In this document: positions 9,135 to 17,607 of the stretch, in pieces | How the letters are laid out: the number at the start of each line of letters is the position of its first letter | How positions within the stretch are numbered: the stretch's first letter is position 1 | DNA from: Vicinamibacterales bacterium | Lineage (GTDB): Bacteria > Acidobacteriota > Vicinamibacteria > Vicinamibacterales > 2-12-FULL-66-21 | Direction: 5' to 3' | NCBI GenBank assembly: GCA_035699745.1 | Contig: DASSPH010000022.1 | Span: 1-64,000 of the forward strand | Length of the DNA stretch: 64,000 bases | The notes under the pieces: generated by a model | What the model was told of the DNA's origin: nothing | Databases searched by the model: none | What the model saw: the letters and a program-made list of their open reading frames with translations, nothing else | Program-made: the position numbers and the translations under genes

Positions 9135-9165
9135 CGACCCTCGACCCTCGACCCTCGGTCCCCGA
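9135..9165. repeat. CGACCCT-unit repeat
   Basis: Three to four tandem copies of an 8-bp unit TCGACCCT between the S9 peptidase stop and the pyrE start. It belongs to the same class of short-period intergenic repeats as 8399-8564. Confidence 0.65.
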
Positions 9166-11658
9166 TCACTGCGTCGTCTTTCCGTTCCGCGCGACGCCCG
9201 TCCGCAGGTTCTGCTCGAACAACTTCAAGATCCGCTTGTATTCGTCCGCCCAGCTCGACGCGCGCTCGAACCCGTGGTTCTCCACCGGGTACGGCGCCAG
9301 CTCCCAGTTCTCCTTGCGCAGCTCGATCAGCCGCTGCGCGAGCCGCACCGAATCCTGGAACAGCACGTTGGTGTCGACCATGCCGTGGCAGATCAGGAGC
9401 GCGCCCTTCAGTCCGTCCGCGAAGTAGATCGGCGAGCTCTTGCGATACGCCTCGGCGTCCTTCTGCGGCACGTTGAGGATGTTCGACGTGTAGCCGTGGT
9501 TGTAGTGCGCCCAGTCGGTCACCGGACGCAGCGCCGCGCCCGCGGCGAACACGTCTGGGGTCGTGAACATCGCCATCAGCGTGATGAACCCGCCATAGCT
9601 CCCGCCGTAGACGCCGATCCGCCTGGCATGCACCTGCTCCTTCTCGACCAGGTACTTCGCGCCGTCGACGACGTCCTCCAGATCCTTGCCGCCCATGTGC
9701 CGGTAGATCGCCGTGCGCCAGTCGCGGCCGTAGCCGGAACTGGCGCGGTAGTCGACGTCGAGGACGACGTAGCCGCGGGAGGCGAGCAGGTTGTGGAACA
9801 TGTACTCGCGGAAGTAGGTGGACCAGTACTTGTGCGCGTTCTGCAGGTAGCCGGCGCCGTGGACGAACACCACGCCGGGATGCGCGGGGTCCCGCCTGGC
9901 GCCGATCATCTCCGGCGTGAACAGCCGCGCGTAGACGTCCACCCCATCGCGCGCCTTGAACGTGATCACCTTCGGGTCGATCCAGTTGAAGCCGCGCCAC
10001 TCCTCGGTGGGCGTCGTCGTCACCTGCTTCGCCGTCGCGCCCGGACGATTCGGCATGACGTAGACTTCGGGCGGCTTCGTGCTGTACGAGTGGACGAGAC
10101 CGAGCGTGGACTCGTCGGGTGACACTTCGGCGACGTTCGAACCGGTCATCGACGTGACCTTCGTGCGCGCGCCTCCCTCGACCGGCACCGTGTAGAGGTG
10201 GCGCTCGCCGGGGTGCTGCTCCGTGCTGGTGACGAAGAACGTCTGCCCGTCGCGCGACAGCGCCGCGCTCGCGATCTCCCACTTCCCGCTCGTGAGCTGC
10301 TTCGGCTTCGCCGACGTGTCGCTCACGTCCAGCGTGTAGAGATGCATCCAGCCGTCCCGCTCGGACAGGAACCACACCCGCTTGTCGTCGGGCAGGAAGT
10401 CGACGCCCGAGGTCCCGAAACCGCCGCCGGCTTCACGAATCCACGCGTCGTCGTGCAGGGTATCGACGACGCGGGTCCTGCCGCTTTCCGCGTCGATGGC
10501 GACGTACCACCGATCCTTGTTGTCCGCCGAGCGCGCGCTCGCGATCGTCAGCCTGCCGTCGTCGGACACCTGCGGCATGGACCACCGGACCTCGCGCTCG
10601 GCGCGCCGGCCGGGTCCCTCGGACCGCCCCTGGGCTGGCGGCCCCGGCGCGGTCGCGGGCGCCGCCGGCTGTCCCTGCGCCGGGCGCGCCGCGGGCTCGT
10701 CGACCGGCGGCGCGAAGCTCGCGTCGGCCCACACGGTCTTGCCCGTCTCGAGGTTCATCACCGCGAGCAGGGTGCGGTTCTGCGCGTCGCCGACCGCGGT
10801 GCGGCCAGGAATGTCCTCCGCGTAGCCGGTTTCGGTGACGTAGTTGGGCACGATGACGTTGCGCGCCGCGGCGGGCCGCTCGGATACCAGCACGAACACG
10901 TGGGTGTCGTCCGGCGACAGCATGAGGTCCGTCGCGCTCTGCCGCTCCTGCAGCTCGAGCGCCGGCAGCTTGTCCTGCCTGGCGCGATTTTCGGCCTTCT
11001 TCTTCTGTTCCTTCTGTTCCTTGATCACCTCGAGCAGCTTTTCCTGCTCGTCGCGGATGAACCGCTGGCTGTCGGTGAGGCGCGGCTCCGGCCGCCGCGG
11101 GCCGACGTCCGTGAGCTGCTGCACGACGGCGCTGCCGGTCCCGTCGAGCGGGACGACGAAGAGATTGCCTTCGCGGACGTAGGTGATCGCGGTGTCGTTG
11201 CGCGCCCAGCGCGGATTGCCCTCGCCGGCGGTCGTCCGCGTAATCCAGCGCCTCTGGCCGGAGGCGTCGAGCACGACGATGTCGCCGCGATCGGCAAAGA
11301 CGACGCGCGTGTGCGCCTTGTCCCAACGCCCGTTCGCCGGCGGGACGTTCTTCTTCTGCGCGTCGTCGAGCCGCACCGGCGTGCCGCCGTCCCGCGGCAC
11401 CCAGTAGGTGGAGGCTTCGTCTTCGCCGGGCTTGCGCCAGTCGAAGTACAGCTTCTGCGAATCGGCCGACCATCGCAGGTTGTCGGGCGGATAACCCACC
11501 AGGTCGGGCCCGCGCATGATGCTGTCGACGGTCAGCGCGAACTTGTCGGTCTTCGCCGGCGCGTCCTTGTCGGCCTGGCGGGACGCGGTCCGGGCGAGCA
11601 GGCCGGGCGCGGTCAGGAAGACGGAGAGCAGCACGAACGAACGGGTCGAAATGCGCAT
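9166..11658 (-). CDS. secreted S9 family (prolyl oligopeptidase/DPP-like) peptidase
   Basis: An 830-residue protein. The start at 11658 is chosen because it gives a clean signal peptide (MRISTRSFVLLSVFLTAPG, cleaved near LLARTA); the frame stays open upstream without a good start. The first 550 residues form a WD40/DPP-IV-like beta-propeller, and the last 260 an alpha/beta hydrolase with nucleophile loop GGSYGG, an Asp in GMVDTNV and a His in ENHGFE. It probably cleaves peptides in the periplasm. A low-complexity Ala/Pro/Gln stretch interrupts the propeller around residue 320-345. Confidence 0.9.
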   Translation of the reverse strand: MRISTRSFVLLSVFLTAPGLLARTASRQADKDAPAKTDKFALTVDSIMRGPDLVGYPPDNLRWSADSQKLYFDWRKPGEDEASTYWVPRDGGTPVRLDDAQKKNVPPANGRWDKAHTRVVFADRGDIVVLDASGQRRWITRTTAGEGNPRWARNDTAITYVREGNLFVVPLDGTGSAVVQQLTDVGPRRPEPRLTDSQRFIRDEQEKLLEVIKEQKEQKKKAENRARQDKLPALELQERQSATDLMLSPDDTHVFVLVSERPAAARNVIVPNYVTETGYAEDIPGRTAVGDAQNRTLLAVMNLETGKTVWADASFAPPVDEPAARPAQGQPAAPATAPGPPAQGRSEGPGRRAEREVRWSMPQVSDDGRLTIASARSADNKDRWYVAIDAESGRTRVVDTLHDDAWIREAGGGFGTSGVDFLPDDKRVWFLSERDGWMHLYTLDVSDTSAKPKQLTSGKWEIASAALSRDGQTFFVTSTEQHPGERHLYTVPVEGGARTKVTSMTGSNVAEVSPDESTLGLVHSYSTKPPEVYVMPNRPGATAKQVTTTPTEEWRGFNWIDPKVITFKARDGVDVYARLFTPEMIGARRDPAHPGVVFVHGAGYLQNAHKYWSTYFREYMFHNLLASRGYVVLDVDYRASSGYGRDWRTAIYRHMGGKDLEDVVDGAKYLVEKEQVHARRIGVYGGSYGGFITLMAMFTTPDVFAAGAALRPVTDWAHYNHGYTSNILNVPQKDAEAYRKSSPIYFADGLKGALLICHGMVDTNVLFQDSVRLAQRLIELRKENWELAPYPVENHGFERASSWADEYKRILKLFEQNLRTGVARNGKTTQ

Positions 11659-11813
11659 AAGTTTCCCTATTTGACCACAGCCGTCCGAACCGTCAGGCGC
11701 TCGCGGCCGTCCAACAGAAAGCCCTTGGGAGCGTCGCGTCGACGGGCCCGCAACGGATTTTGCTGTTCGTCCGGGCAGCACCCTTTGGTTCCACCACTCT
11801 GGAGAGCACTGTA

Positions 11814-13418
11814 ATGCGTTTGTACCCGCAATTTCGGGCCTCAATCGCGCGGCGGGCGGCAGCCGGCGCGGTTACCCTTCTGTTCGCTTCCGGCACGCCG
11901 ATGTCCGCTTTCGGACAGACTGCTCCGGCCGCCCCGGCGCCGCAGAGCGCCCAGCCGGCGCCGGCGCAAGGCACCCCGTTGACCATCGAAGAAGCGGTCC
12001 GGATGGCGCTCGAGAACAATCTCGGCATCCAGACCGAGAAGTTGAACCCGCAGATCCAGGTGCTCGGCATCGCGCGCGCCAATGCGGCGTTCACGCCGAC
12101 GCTCTTTTCGAGCGCCAGCCGCCGCAGCAGCACCGCGCCGCCGACCGACTTCAACACCAGCGGCGTCGGCCAGGCAATCTCGACCAGCGCGAACTTCTCG
12201 AGCCAGGGCGGCGTCCAGCAGAACCTGAAATGGCTCGGCAGCAACTACTCGGTCTCGTTCGACGGATCGAAGGCGACGACGAACGCGATCAACTCGGTGT
12301 TCAACCCGCAGCTCGGCTCCGGGCTGAACGCCGTGTTCAACCAGCCGCTGCTGCGCAACTTCAAGATCGACGGCCTGCGGCAGCAGCTCTGGACCAGCCA
12401 GAACAACGCGACCATCGCCGACATCCAGCTGCAGCAGCGCATCACGCAGACGTCGCGGAACGTGCGGGCGGCCTACTACCAGCTGGTGGGGGCTCTCGCC
12501 GGGCTCGACGTCGCGCAGCAGTCGCTGGAAGTGGCGCGCACCTCGTTGAAGAACAACCAGACCCGCGTCGAAGTCGGCACCATGGCGCCGATCGACATCG
12601 TCACCGCGGAAGCGGAGGTGGCGAGCAACGAGGAAGCGGTGATTCTGGCGCAGGCGCAGATCGAGGCGGCCCAGGACAACCTGCGCGCGCTGGTGATGAA
12701 CCCGAACCAGCCTGGCTTCTGGGGAACGCGGTTCGCGCCGGCCGAGCAGCCGAATCTCGCGCCGCGGCAAATCGACCTGGACGCCGCGGTCAAGAACGCG
12801 CTGCAGAATCGCAGCGACCTGCGCGAGTTCCGGAAGCAGATGGAGAACACCGACATCGGCATGCGCTTCGCCGCGAACCAGAAGCTGCCGGCCATCGATC
12901 TCCAGGCGCGCTACGGCCTCGCGGGCGTCGCGGGGACGCGCTACAGCCGCGACGAGTTCGGCAATCTGGTCGACCCGACGATCCGCAGCTTTACCGATGC
13001 CGTCCGTGACGTCTTCGCCAACGACTTCAAGACCTGGAGCGTGGCGGTGAACGTCTCGTATCCGCTCGGCACGAGCACGGCCGACGCGGCCCACGCGCAG
13101 GCGCGGCTGCAGAAGCAGCAGGAGCAGGTGACGCTGGCGAACCTCGAGCTGGCGGTGACGCAGTCGGTGCGCGACGCGGCGCGTCAGGTGACCACCGGTC
13201 TCCGCCGCGTCGAAGCCACGCGCCGCGCCCGGGAGCTCGCCCAGCAGCGCCTGGATGCGGACAACAAGCGATTCGCTGTCGGTCTCGCGACCACGTTCGA
13301 GCTGCTGCAGTCGCAGCGCGACCTCGCCCGCGCCCGCCAGGCGGAGCTGCGCGCGACCATCGACTACAACCAGTCGCTCGTCGACTTCGAGGCGGTGCAG
13401 ATCGCGCCGATACGCTGA
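11814..13418 (+). CDS. TolC-like outer membrane efflux protein
   Basis: A 534-residue protein with a signal peptide ending near AFGQ, then an Ala/Pro-rich linker and two OEP repeats (about 60-285 and 310-525) with the long amphipathic helices of the TolC family. GGAG precedes the ATG by about 9 bases. It is divergent from the S9 peptidase across 155 bp, and no inner-membrane pump or membrane fusion gene is adjacent, so its partner is encoded elsewhere. Confidence 0.87.
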   Translation: MRLYPQFRASIARRAAAGAVTLLFASGTPMSAFGQTAPAAPAPQSAQPAPAQGTPLTIEEAVRMALENNLGIQTEKLNPQIQVLGIARANAAFTPTLFSSASRRSSTAPPTDFNTSGVGQAISTSANFSSQGGVQQNLKWLGSNYSVSFDGSKATTNAINSVFNPQLGSGLNAVFNQPLLRNFKIDGLRQQLWTSQNNATIADIQLQQRITQTSRNVRAAYYQLVGALAGLDVAQQSLEVARTSLKNNQTRVEVGTMAPIDIVTAEAEVASNEEAVILAQAQIEAAQDNLRALVMNPNQPGFWGTRFAPAEQPNLAPRQIDLDAAVKNALQNRSDLREFRKQMENTDIGMRFAANQKLPAIDLQARYGLAGVAGTRYSRDEFGNLVDPTIRSFTDAVRDVFANDFKTWSVAVNVSYPLGTSTADAAHAQARLQKQQEQVTLANLELAVTQSVRDAARQVTTGLRRVEATRRARELAQQRLDADNKRFAVGLATTFELLQSQRDLARARQAELRATIDYNQSLVDFEAVQIAPIR

Positions 13419-13439
13419 GTCGCGATCACTCCCGATCCC

Positions 13440-13500
13440 GCAGCGTGGGCTTGGGAATTGGGGCTTGGGAATTGGGCATTGGGGCTTGGGAGTTGACAGC
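13440..13500. repeat. GGGAATTGGGGCTT direct repeats
   Basis: Three to four imperfect copies of a 14-15 bp unit (GGGCTTGGGAATTG) fill most of the 96-bp gap between the TolC-like gene and the glycosyltransferase. Only one arm is present here; two-arm forms of this family lie at 56474-56555 and 57419-57503. Confidence 0.75.
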
Positions 13501-13514
13501 GTTAGACTCCCCCA

Positions 13515-14294
13515 GTGCCAAAGCTGACCGTCACGGTCATTACGCGGAACGAGGCGGCGAACATCGAGGCGGCGCTGGCGTCCGTCGCGTGGGCGGACGA
13601 AATCGTCGTCGTCGATGCCGAGAGCACGGACGACACGGCGGCGATCGCGCGGCGCCGCGGCGCACGGGTCGAGGTCAGGGCCTGGCCCGGCTACAGCGCG
13701 CAGAAGAACCACGCCGCCGCGCTCGCCTCGCACGACTGGATCCTGTCGCTCGACGCTGACGAGCGCGTCCCGGCCGGACTGGCGTCGGAGATCCAGGCGC
13801 TTCTGCGATCGGAGCCGCCGCATCGCGGCTATCGCATCCCGCGGATCAGCCACTACCTCGGACGATGGATCCGCGGGACCGACTGGTATCCGGACTATCA
13901 GTTGCGGCTCTACGATCGCCGCGCCGGGCAGTGGAACCGCCGGCCGGTTCACGAGTCGGTGGCGCTGAACGGAGAACCGGGCCGCCTCGATCACGACCTG
14001 CAGCACTTCCCCTACCGCGACATCAGCCACCACCTGCAGACGATCGATCGCTACACGACGCTGGCCGCCGACCAGATGCGCGCGGAAGGGCGGAAGCCGT
14101 CGATTGGCGGCCTCTTCCTTCACCCGTGGTTCGCGTTCCTGCGCAATTACGTGCTCCGTGGCGGGTTCCGCAACGGCGGCGCGGGGCTCGTCGTGTCGAT
14201 CCTCAACTCCTATTACGTGTTCCTGAAGCTGGCCAAGGCGTGGGAACAAGGAGCGGCAGGCGGCCAGCCGTCGGCGGTCGGCGGGAAGCGGTAG
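13515..14294 (+). CDS. family 2 glycosyltransferase (WaaE/KdtX-like)
   Basis: A 259-residue GT-A fold enzyme starting at GTG. It has the nucleotide-sugar binding start VTVITRNEAANIEAALASV, the DAESTDDT segment and a DADE metal motif near residue 77, with a C-terminal hydrophobic amphipathic region. The arrangement resembles glycosyltransferases of lipopolysaccharide core assembly, so it probably adds a sugar at the cytoplasmic face of the inner membrane; donor and acceptor are unknown. It converges on the next glycosyltransferase. Confidence 0.85.
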   Translation: MPKLTVTVITRNEAANIEAALASVAWADEIVVVDAESTDDTAAIARRRGARVEVRAWPGYSAQKNHAAALASHDWILSLDADERVPAGLASEIQALLRSEPPHRGYRIPRISHYLGRWIRGTDWYPDYQLRLYDRRAGQWNRRPVHESVALNGEPGRLDHDLQHFPYRDISHHLQTIDRYTTLAADQMRAEGRKPSIGGLFLHPWFAFLRNYVLRGGFRNGGAGLVVSILNSYYVFLKLAKAWEQGAAGGQPSAVGGKR

Positions 14295-14305
14295 GCGCTC
14301 AGCGG

Positions 14306-14319
14306 CCGGCGGCCGCCGG
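14306..14319. other. perfect 14-bp palindrome between convergent glycosyltransferases
   Basis: CCGGCGG followed by CCGCCGG lies in the 34-bp gap between the two convergent glycosyltransferase genes. It could pause transcription from both sides, but there is no T-run, so a terminator role is not shown. Confidence 0.35.
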
Positions 14320-14328
14320 TCGGCGCGG

Positions 14329-15435
14329 TCAGGCCTCGACGTGGGCGTGCATCGCGACGCGGCGGTAGACGTTCAGCGTCTCCTCCACCATCCGCTCGGC
14401 GCTGAAACCGGCGCGGACGCGCGCCCGCGCCGCGGCCGCCATTTCGGCGCGCATGGCCCGGTCCGTCAGCAGCCGGACGATCGCGTCCGCCATGGCCGCG
14501 TGATCGCGCGGCGGGACCAGCAGCCCGGTGCGGCCGTCGACCACGACTTCCGGCATTCCGCCGGCCGTCGTCGCCACGATCGGCTTGCCGCACGCCATCG
14601 CGTCGAGCAGCGACGTGCCGAGCCCCTCGGTGACCGAGCTCATGACGAAGATGTCGAACGCCTTGTGCACCGACAGGATGTCCGGACGGAAACCGGCGAG
14701 GAACACGTGCTTCTCGAGGCGATGCTCCCTGATCATCCGCTCCAGCGCGGGACGCAGCTCTCCCTCGCCGGCGATCACGAACCGCGCGTCCGGCACTTTC
14801 TTGACGACGAGCGCGGCGGCCTCGATCAGGTGCCGCTGCCCCTTGTGCGGCACCAGCGCGGCGACGTTGCCGACGATCGGCGAATTGTGCGGCAGCCACA
14901 GCTCGGCGTGGAGATCCGCCGCCGGCGCGGCTTCGACGTGGCCGATGTCGATCCCCTCGTGCACCACCACGGTGCGCGACGCCGGCACGCCGTCGCCGAT
15001 CAGCATCCGGCGGATCGCCTCGGAGGCGCAGATGAAGAGGTCGACCTGCCGGTACTTCCAGCGCGAGAACGCGTTCGCCTTCAGGTGGAAGTCGACCCGG
15101 CGCGCCGCGACCAGCGGCGGCTTGGCGAGCTGGGTGCTCATCGACAGCGCCAGCGCCGCCATCGCGACGCCGTGCGGGTCGTGCGCGTGCAGCACGTCGG
15201 GCTGCAGCTGCTTGATCAGCCGCGACAGCCGCCACGCGGCACTGAGATCCATCTCGGTCTTCGGCGCAATCGGGACCAGGTCCAGGCCTTCCTGCGCGCG
15301 CTGGCGAAGCTCGCCGGCGGCATGGGCGACGAGCATCGAGCGGTGGCCGAGCGAGCGCAGGCCGAGTACGGTGAGCAGCACCTGGTTCTGGCCGCCGCGC
15401 CACGTCCGCGCCGTGTCGATATGGAGCGAGAACAT
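14329..15435 (-). CDS. family 4 (GT-B) glycosyltransferase
   Basis: A 368-residue retaining glycosyltransferase. The N-terminal acceptor domain has WRGGQNQVLLTVLGL, and the C-terminal donor domain has the EX7E-like motif TEGLGTSLLDAMACG and KPIVATTAGGMPEVV near residues 270-305. Such enzymes act at the cytoplasmic side in LPS or glycan assembly. It follows the membrane-anchored hypothetical gene directly (stop and start adjacent), so it is likely in the TIGR02757 transcript. Confidence 0.9.
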   Translation of the reverse strand: MFSLHIDTARTWRGGQNQVLLTVLGLRSLGHRSMLVAHAAGELRQRAQEGLDLVPIAPKTEMDLSAAWRLSRLIKQLQPDVLHAHDPHGVAMAALALSMSTQLAKPPLVAARRVDFHLKANAFSRWKYRQVDLFICASEAIRRMLIGDGVPASRTVVVHEGIDIGHVEAAPAADLHAELWLPHNSPIVGNVAALVPHKGQRHLIEAAALVVKKVPDARFVIAGEGELRPALERMIREHRLEKHVFLAGFRPDILSVHKAFDIFVMSSVTEGLGTSLLDAMACGKPIVATTAGGMPEVVVDGRTGLLVPPRDHAAMADAIVRLLTDRAMRAEMAAAARARVRAGFSAERMVEETLNVYRRVAMHAHVEA

Positions 15436-15972
15436 CTACGGCTTGATCGCGAGCATTCCCGGCTTGCACCCGGAGTGATGACGCGGGCAATCGTCGAAGG
15501 TCACCGCGTTGCCGTTGCTCGAGAACGTGACGCCGCGGGCGATGCGGCTCGACGGAAAACCGTCGGGGTCGATGATCGCGACGGCGCCGAGCGCGGCCCC
15601 AGTTCTGCCGTCGAACACCCGGAGCTGGTAGCCATTGACCACGAAGCCGACTCTCGCGCCATCGGGGGTCCAGGCGATCTCGCCCGCTTCCTCGCTCGGG
15701 CCGCTGAGCGCCTGCACCCGGCGCGCGCGCTTGGTATCGGGACCGACCCACAGGGACTGGCACCGTCCGGCCGCGCAGCGCCCTTCCAGCACGAACGCCA
15801 CCGCGTCCTGCGACGGCGACGGGACGACGCTGACGGCCCGCCGGGCGCCGAGGAAGAAGCCGCCCGCGAAGCCGGCGATCGCGACTACGAACGCGGCGAT
15901 GAGCGCCGCGACCGCCCCGCCGCCGCGCGTGCGGCGCGGCCGCGGGGCCGGCAGATTCCCTTCAGCGGACAT
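15436..15972 (-). CDS. membrane-anchored hypothetical protein with TolB-like segment
   Basis: A 178-residue protein with a basic N-terminus (PRPRRTRGGG), one membrane helix at about residues 25-48, and a periplasmic part with WTPDGARVGFVVNG, a pattern seen in TolB/WD40-like propeller blades. Two pairs of cysteines (CAAGRC, and CPRHHSGC near the end) could form disulfides. Its start lies 88 bp inside the 3' end of the TIGR02757 gene in another frame. Function unknown. Confidence 0.6.
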   Translation of the reverse strand: MSAEGNLPAPRPRRTRGGGAVAALIAAFVVAIAGFAGGFFLGARRAVSVVPSPSQDAVAFVLEGRCAAGRCQSLWVGPDTKRARRVQALSGPSEEAGEIAWTPDGARVGFVVNGYQLRVFDGRTGAALGAVAIIDPDGFPSSRIARGVTFSSNGNAVTFDDCPRHHSGCKPGMLAIKP

Positions 15973-16799
15973 TGCGCATCTCCCTGCCGGCGGCCGAAGC
16001 CGCAGGCGTTCATCATGCCGACGTGGCACAGCGAGAAATCGAACCGCACCGGATCGACCGGATCGATCGCCCGCAGCGAGGCGGTGATCTCGGCCGCCAT
16101 GCGCCACCCGGGCGAGCGGTAGCGCGTCAGGCGCAGGCAGCGGCCCAGCCGGATCACGTGCGTGTCGAGCGGGACGATCAGCTTGGCGGCGGGCACCCGG
16201 GTCCACGCGCCGAGGTCCACCGCGTCGCGCCGTACCATCCACCGCAGGAACAGGTTCAGCCGCTTGCAGCCGGAGCCCGCCGACGGCCGGGGAAAGAAGT
16301 AACACACACCGGTGCGTTTCGGCGCGCGGCTGCCGTACACCGCACGCACGTCCAGCGCCAGCGCCCGCCGCGAGAAGCTGTCGAGCGCGCCACCCAGGTC
16401 CACCGCGGCCGGATCGTAGCCTTCCAGGAAGAATGCTTCGATCGATCCGGCGCGGTCGATCATCTGCCGCAGGATCCAGAGCAGCGCGACGATGTCGGCG
16501 CCCCGCGTCCAGCGGTGCACCATGGCGCGCAGCTCGGGATGCGGCCCCTTTGGATTGAACCCCCGCACGTACGCCGCCGGCCGCGGCCCCATCACCCGCG
16601 CCAGCGCCTCGACCGTGTTCAGCACGCTGGCGACGCGCCCGAACGCCAGCGCCGCGGCGCAGAACCCCACCACCTCCTGGTCGTCGCGCGCCTCGTAGCG
16701 GCGCACGATCTGCACCGGGTCCGCGGCCGCGTCCTCACGGTTGTAGTCGTCGTAGAGGCGTTCCAGCCGGGCCGACAGGACGGCGACGGACGCGCTCAC
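15885..16799 (-). CDS. TIGR02757 family protein
   Basis: A 304-residue protein matching the TIGR02757 (DUF2400) family: LYDDYNRED near the start, DPVQIVRRYEARDDQEVVGF, LNLFLRWMVRRD and the central DTHVIRLGRCLRLT. The C-terminal region has four cysteines spaced C-x7-C-x10-C-x5-C (CHVGMMNAC through CPLKGIC), which resembles the FeS motif of HhH-GPD DNA glycosylases, and DTHV also recalls Nth. The biochemical role is unknown. The last 25 residues are Arg/Ala/Ser-rich and overlap the next gene. Confidence 0.8.
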   Translation of the reverse strand: MSASVAVLSARLERLYDDYNREDAAADPVQIVRRYEARDDQEVVGFCAAALAFGRVASVLNTVEALARVMGPRPAAYVRGFNPKGPHPELRAMVHRWTRGADIVALLWILRQMIDRAGSIEAFFLEGYDPAAVDLGGALDSFSRRALALDVRAVYGSRAPKRTGVCYFFPRPSAGSGCKRLNLFLRWMVRRDAVDLGAWTRVPAAKLIVPLDTHVIRLGRCLRLTRYRSPGWRMAAEITASLRAIDPVDPVRFDFSLCHVGMMNACGFGRRQGDAQCPLKGICRPRGRAARAAAGRSRRSSPRS

Positions 16800-16886
16800 G
16801 CAGCACGCGCCGCGAACGCAGAACGATCCAGATGGAAGATCGCTGCGAGCTCGGCGACCTCCGCGTGAGCACGGACGTGACGGCGG

Positions 16887-17519
16887 CTAGAACGTCGTAA
16901 TCGGCTCACCGGCTTTGCACATCGGACACTCACCGGCGGCGAAGTTCTCGGCCGCCTTGTACTCGGCGAGGGCGAAGTTCGGCACGCCGGCATCCGCCAT
17001 CGCCTCCATGCGGTCGAAGATCTCCACGGTCGCGAGCACGGTGCCGCCCGCCTGGCGCACCAGCTCGGCGCACTGCTGGAACGTCTTGCCGGTATTCCTC
17101 ACGTCGTCGGCGAGCAGCACGCGCTTGCCGTTCATCTCGCGGGCGTAGAAGCCGCGCAGCGTGAACCCGTCGCCGCGGCTGGTGAACGGCGCGTAGCTGC
17201 AGGGCGGATGCGTGAGCGAGCGCCGGCCGTCGAGAAGGCCGGCCAGCGTGTGGGCGAGGAGCGCGCCGCCGACGACCGGGCCGGCGACGACCTCGGTGCG
17301 CTGCAGCAGGTCGCCGGGCAGCACGTCGAGCAGATCCTGGGCGAGCCGCCAGATGGTCGAGGGATGGCGGAACAACTGGTGCGGGTTCAGATAGACGCGG
17401 CCGTGGAACCCGTTGCCGTAGTCGAAGTGCCCGTGCCGCATGAGCACCTCGAATTCCTCGAGCTGCCGCAGCGCCTGCCGCCGTAAATCGTCCTTTTTGT
17501 CGGGAGAATATCGCCCCAT
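16887..17519 (-). CDS. second orotate-type phosphoribosyltransferase
   Basis: A 210-residue type I phosphoribosyltransferase with PRPP loop VLLADDVRNTGKTF (about residues 133-146) and a C-terminal CPMCKAGEP that resembles the tail of the pyrE product at 8565-9134. It follows pyrC by 88 bp in the pyrR-B-C direction, so it may be a second OPRT or salvage PRTase. In its leader a hairpin TCGGGG-acgcg-CCCCGA (about 17531-17547) lies just upstream of a GGAAGGA ribosome binding site. Substrate is not readable from sequence. Confidence 0.7.
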   Translation of the reverse strand: MGRYSPDKKDDLRRQALRQLEEFEVLMRHGHFDYGNGFHGRVYLNPHQLFRHPSTIWRLAQDLLDVLPGDLLQRTEVVAGPVVGGALLAHTLAGLLDGRRSLTHPPCSYAPFTSRGDGFTLRGFYAREMNGKRVLLADDVRNTGKTFQQCAELVRQAGGTVLATVEIFDRMEAMADAGVPNFALAEYKAAENFAAGECPMCKAGEPITTF

Positions 17520-17607
17520 CGCTTCCTTCCAGTCTCGGGGCGCGTCCCCGAACCCCCCTGCCGCGCTACTCGCGGGGACCCATCGCCCCGCTCCGTTCGC
17601 GCGCCGG

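Noticed and set aside
11841-14249. An 802-residue minus-strand frame opposite the TolC-like and GT2 genes
   Set aside because: No family pattern, composition typical of antisense GC-rich frames, and the plus-strand genes are clear.
14306-14319. GC palindrome as a bidirectional intrinsic terminator
   Set aside because: No T-run on either side; kept only as a palindrome.
17531-17547. Leader hairpin of the second phosphoribosyltransferase as another PyrR site
   Set aside because: It lacks the GUCC-GAGGC loop pattern seen upstream of pyrR, so PyrR binding is not supported.
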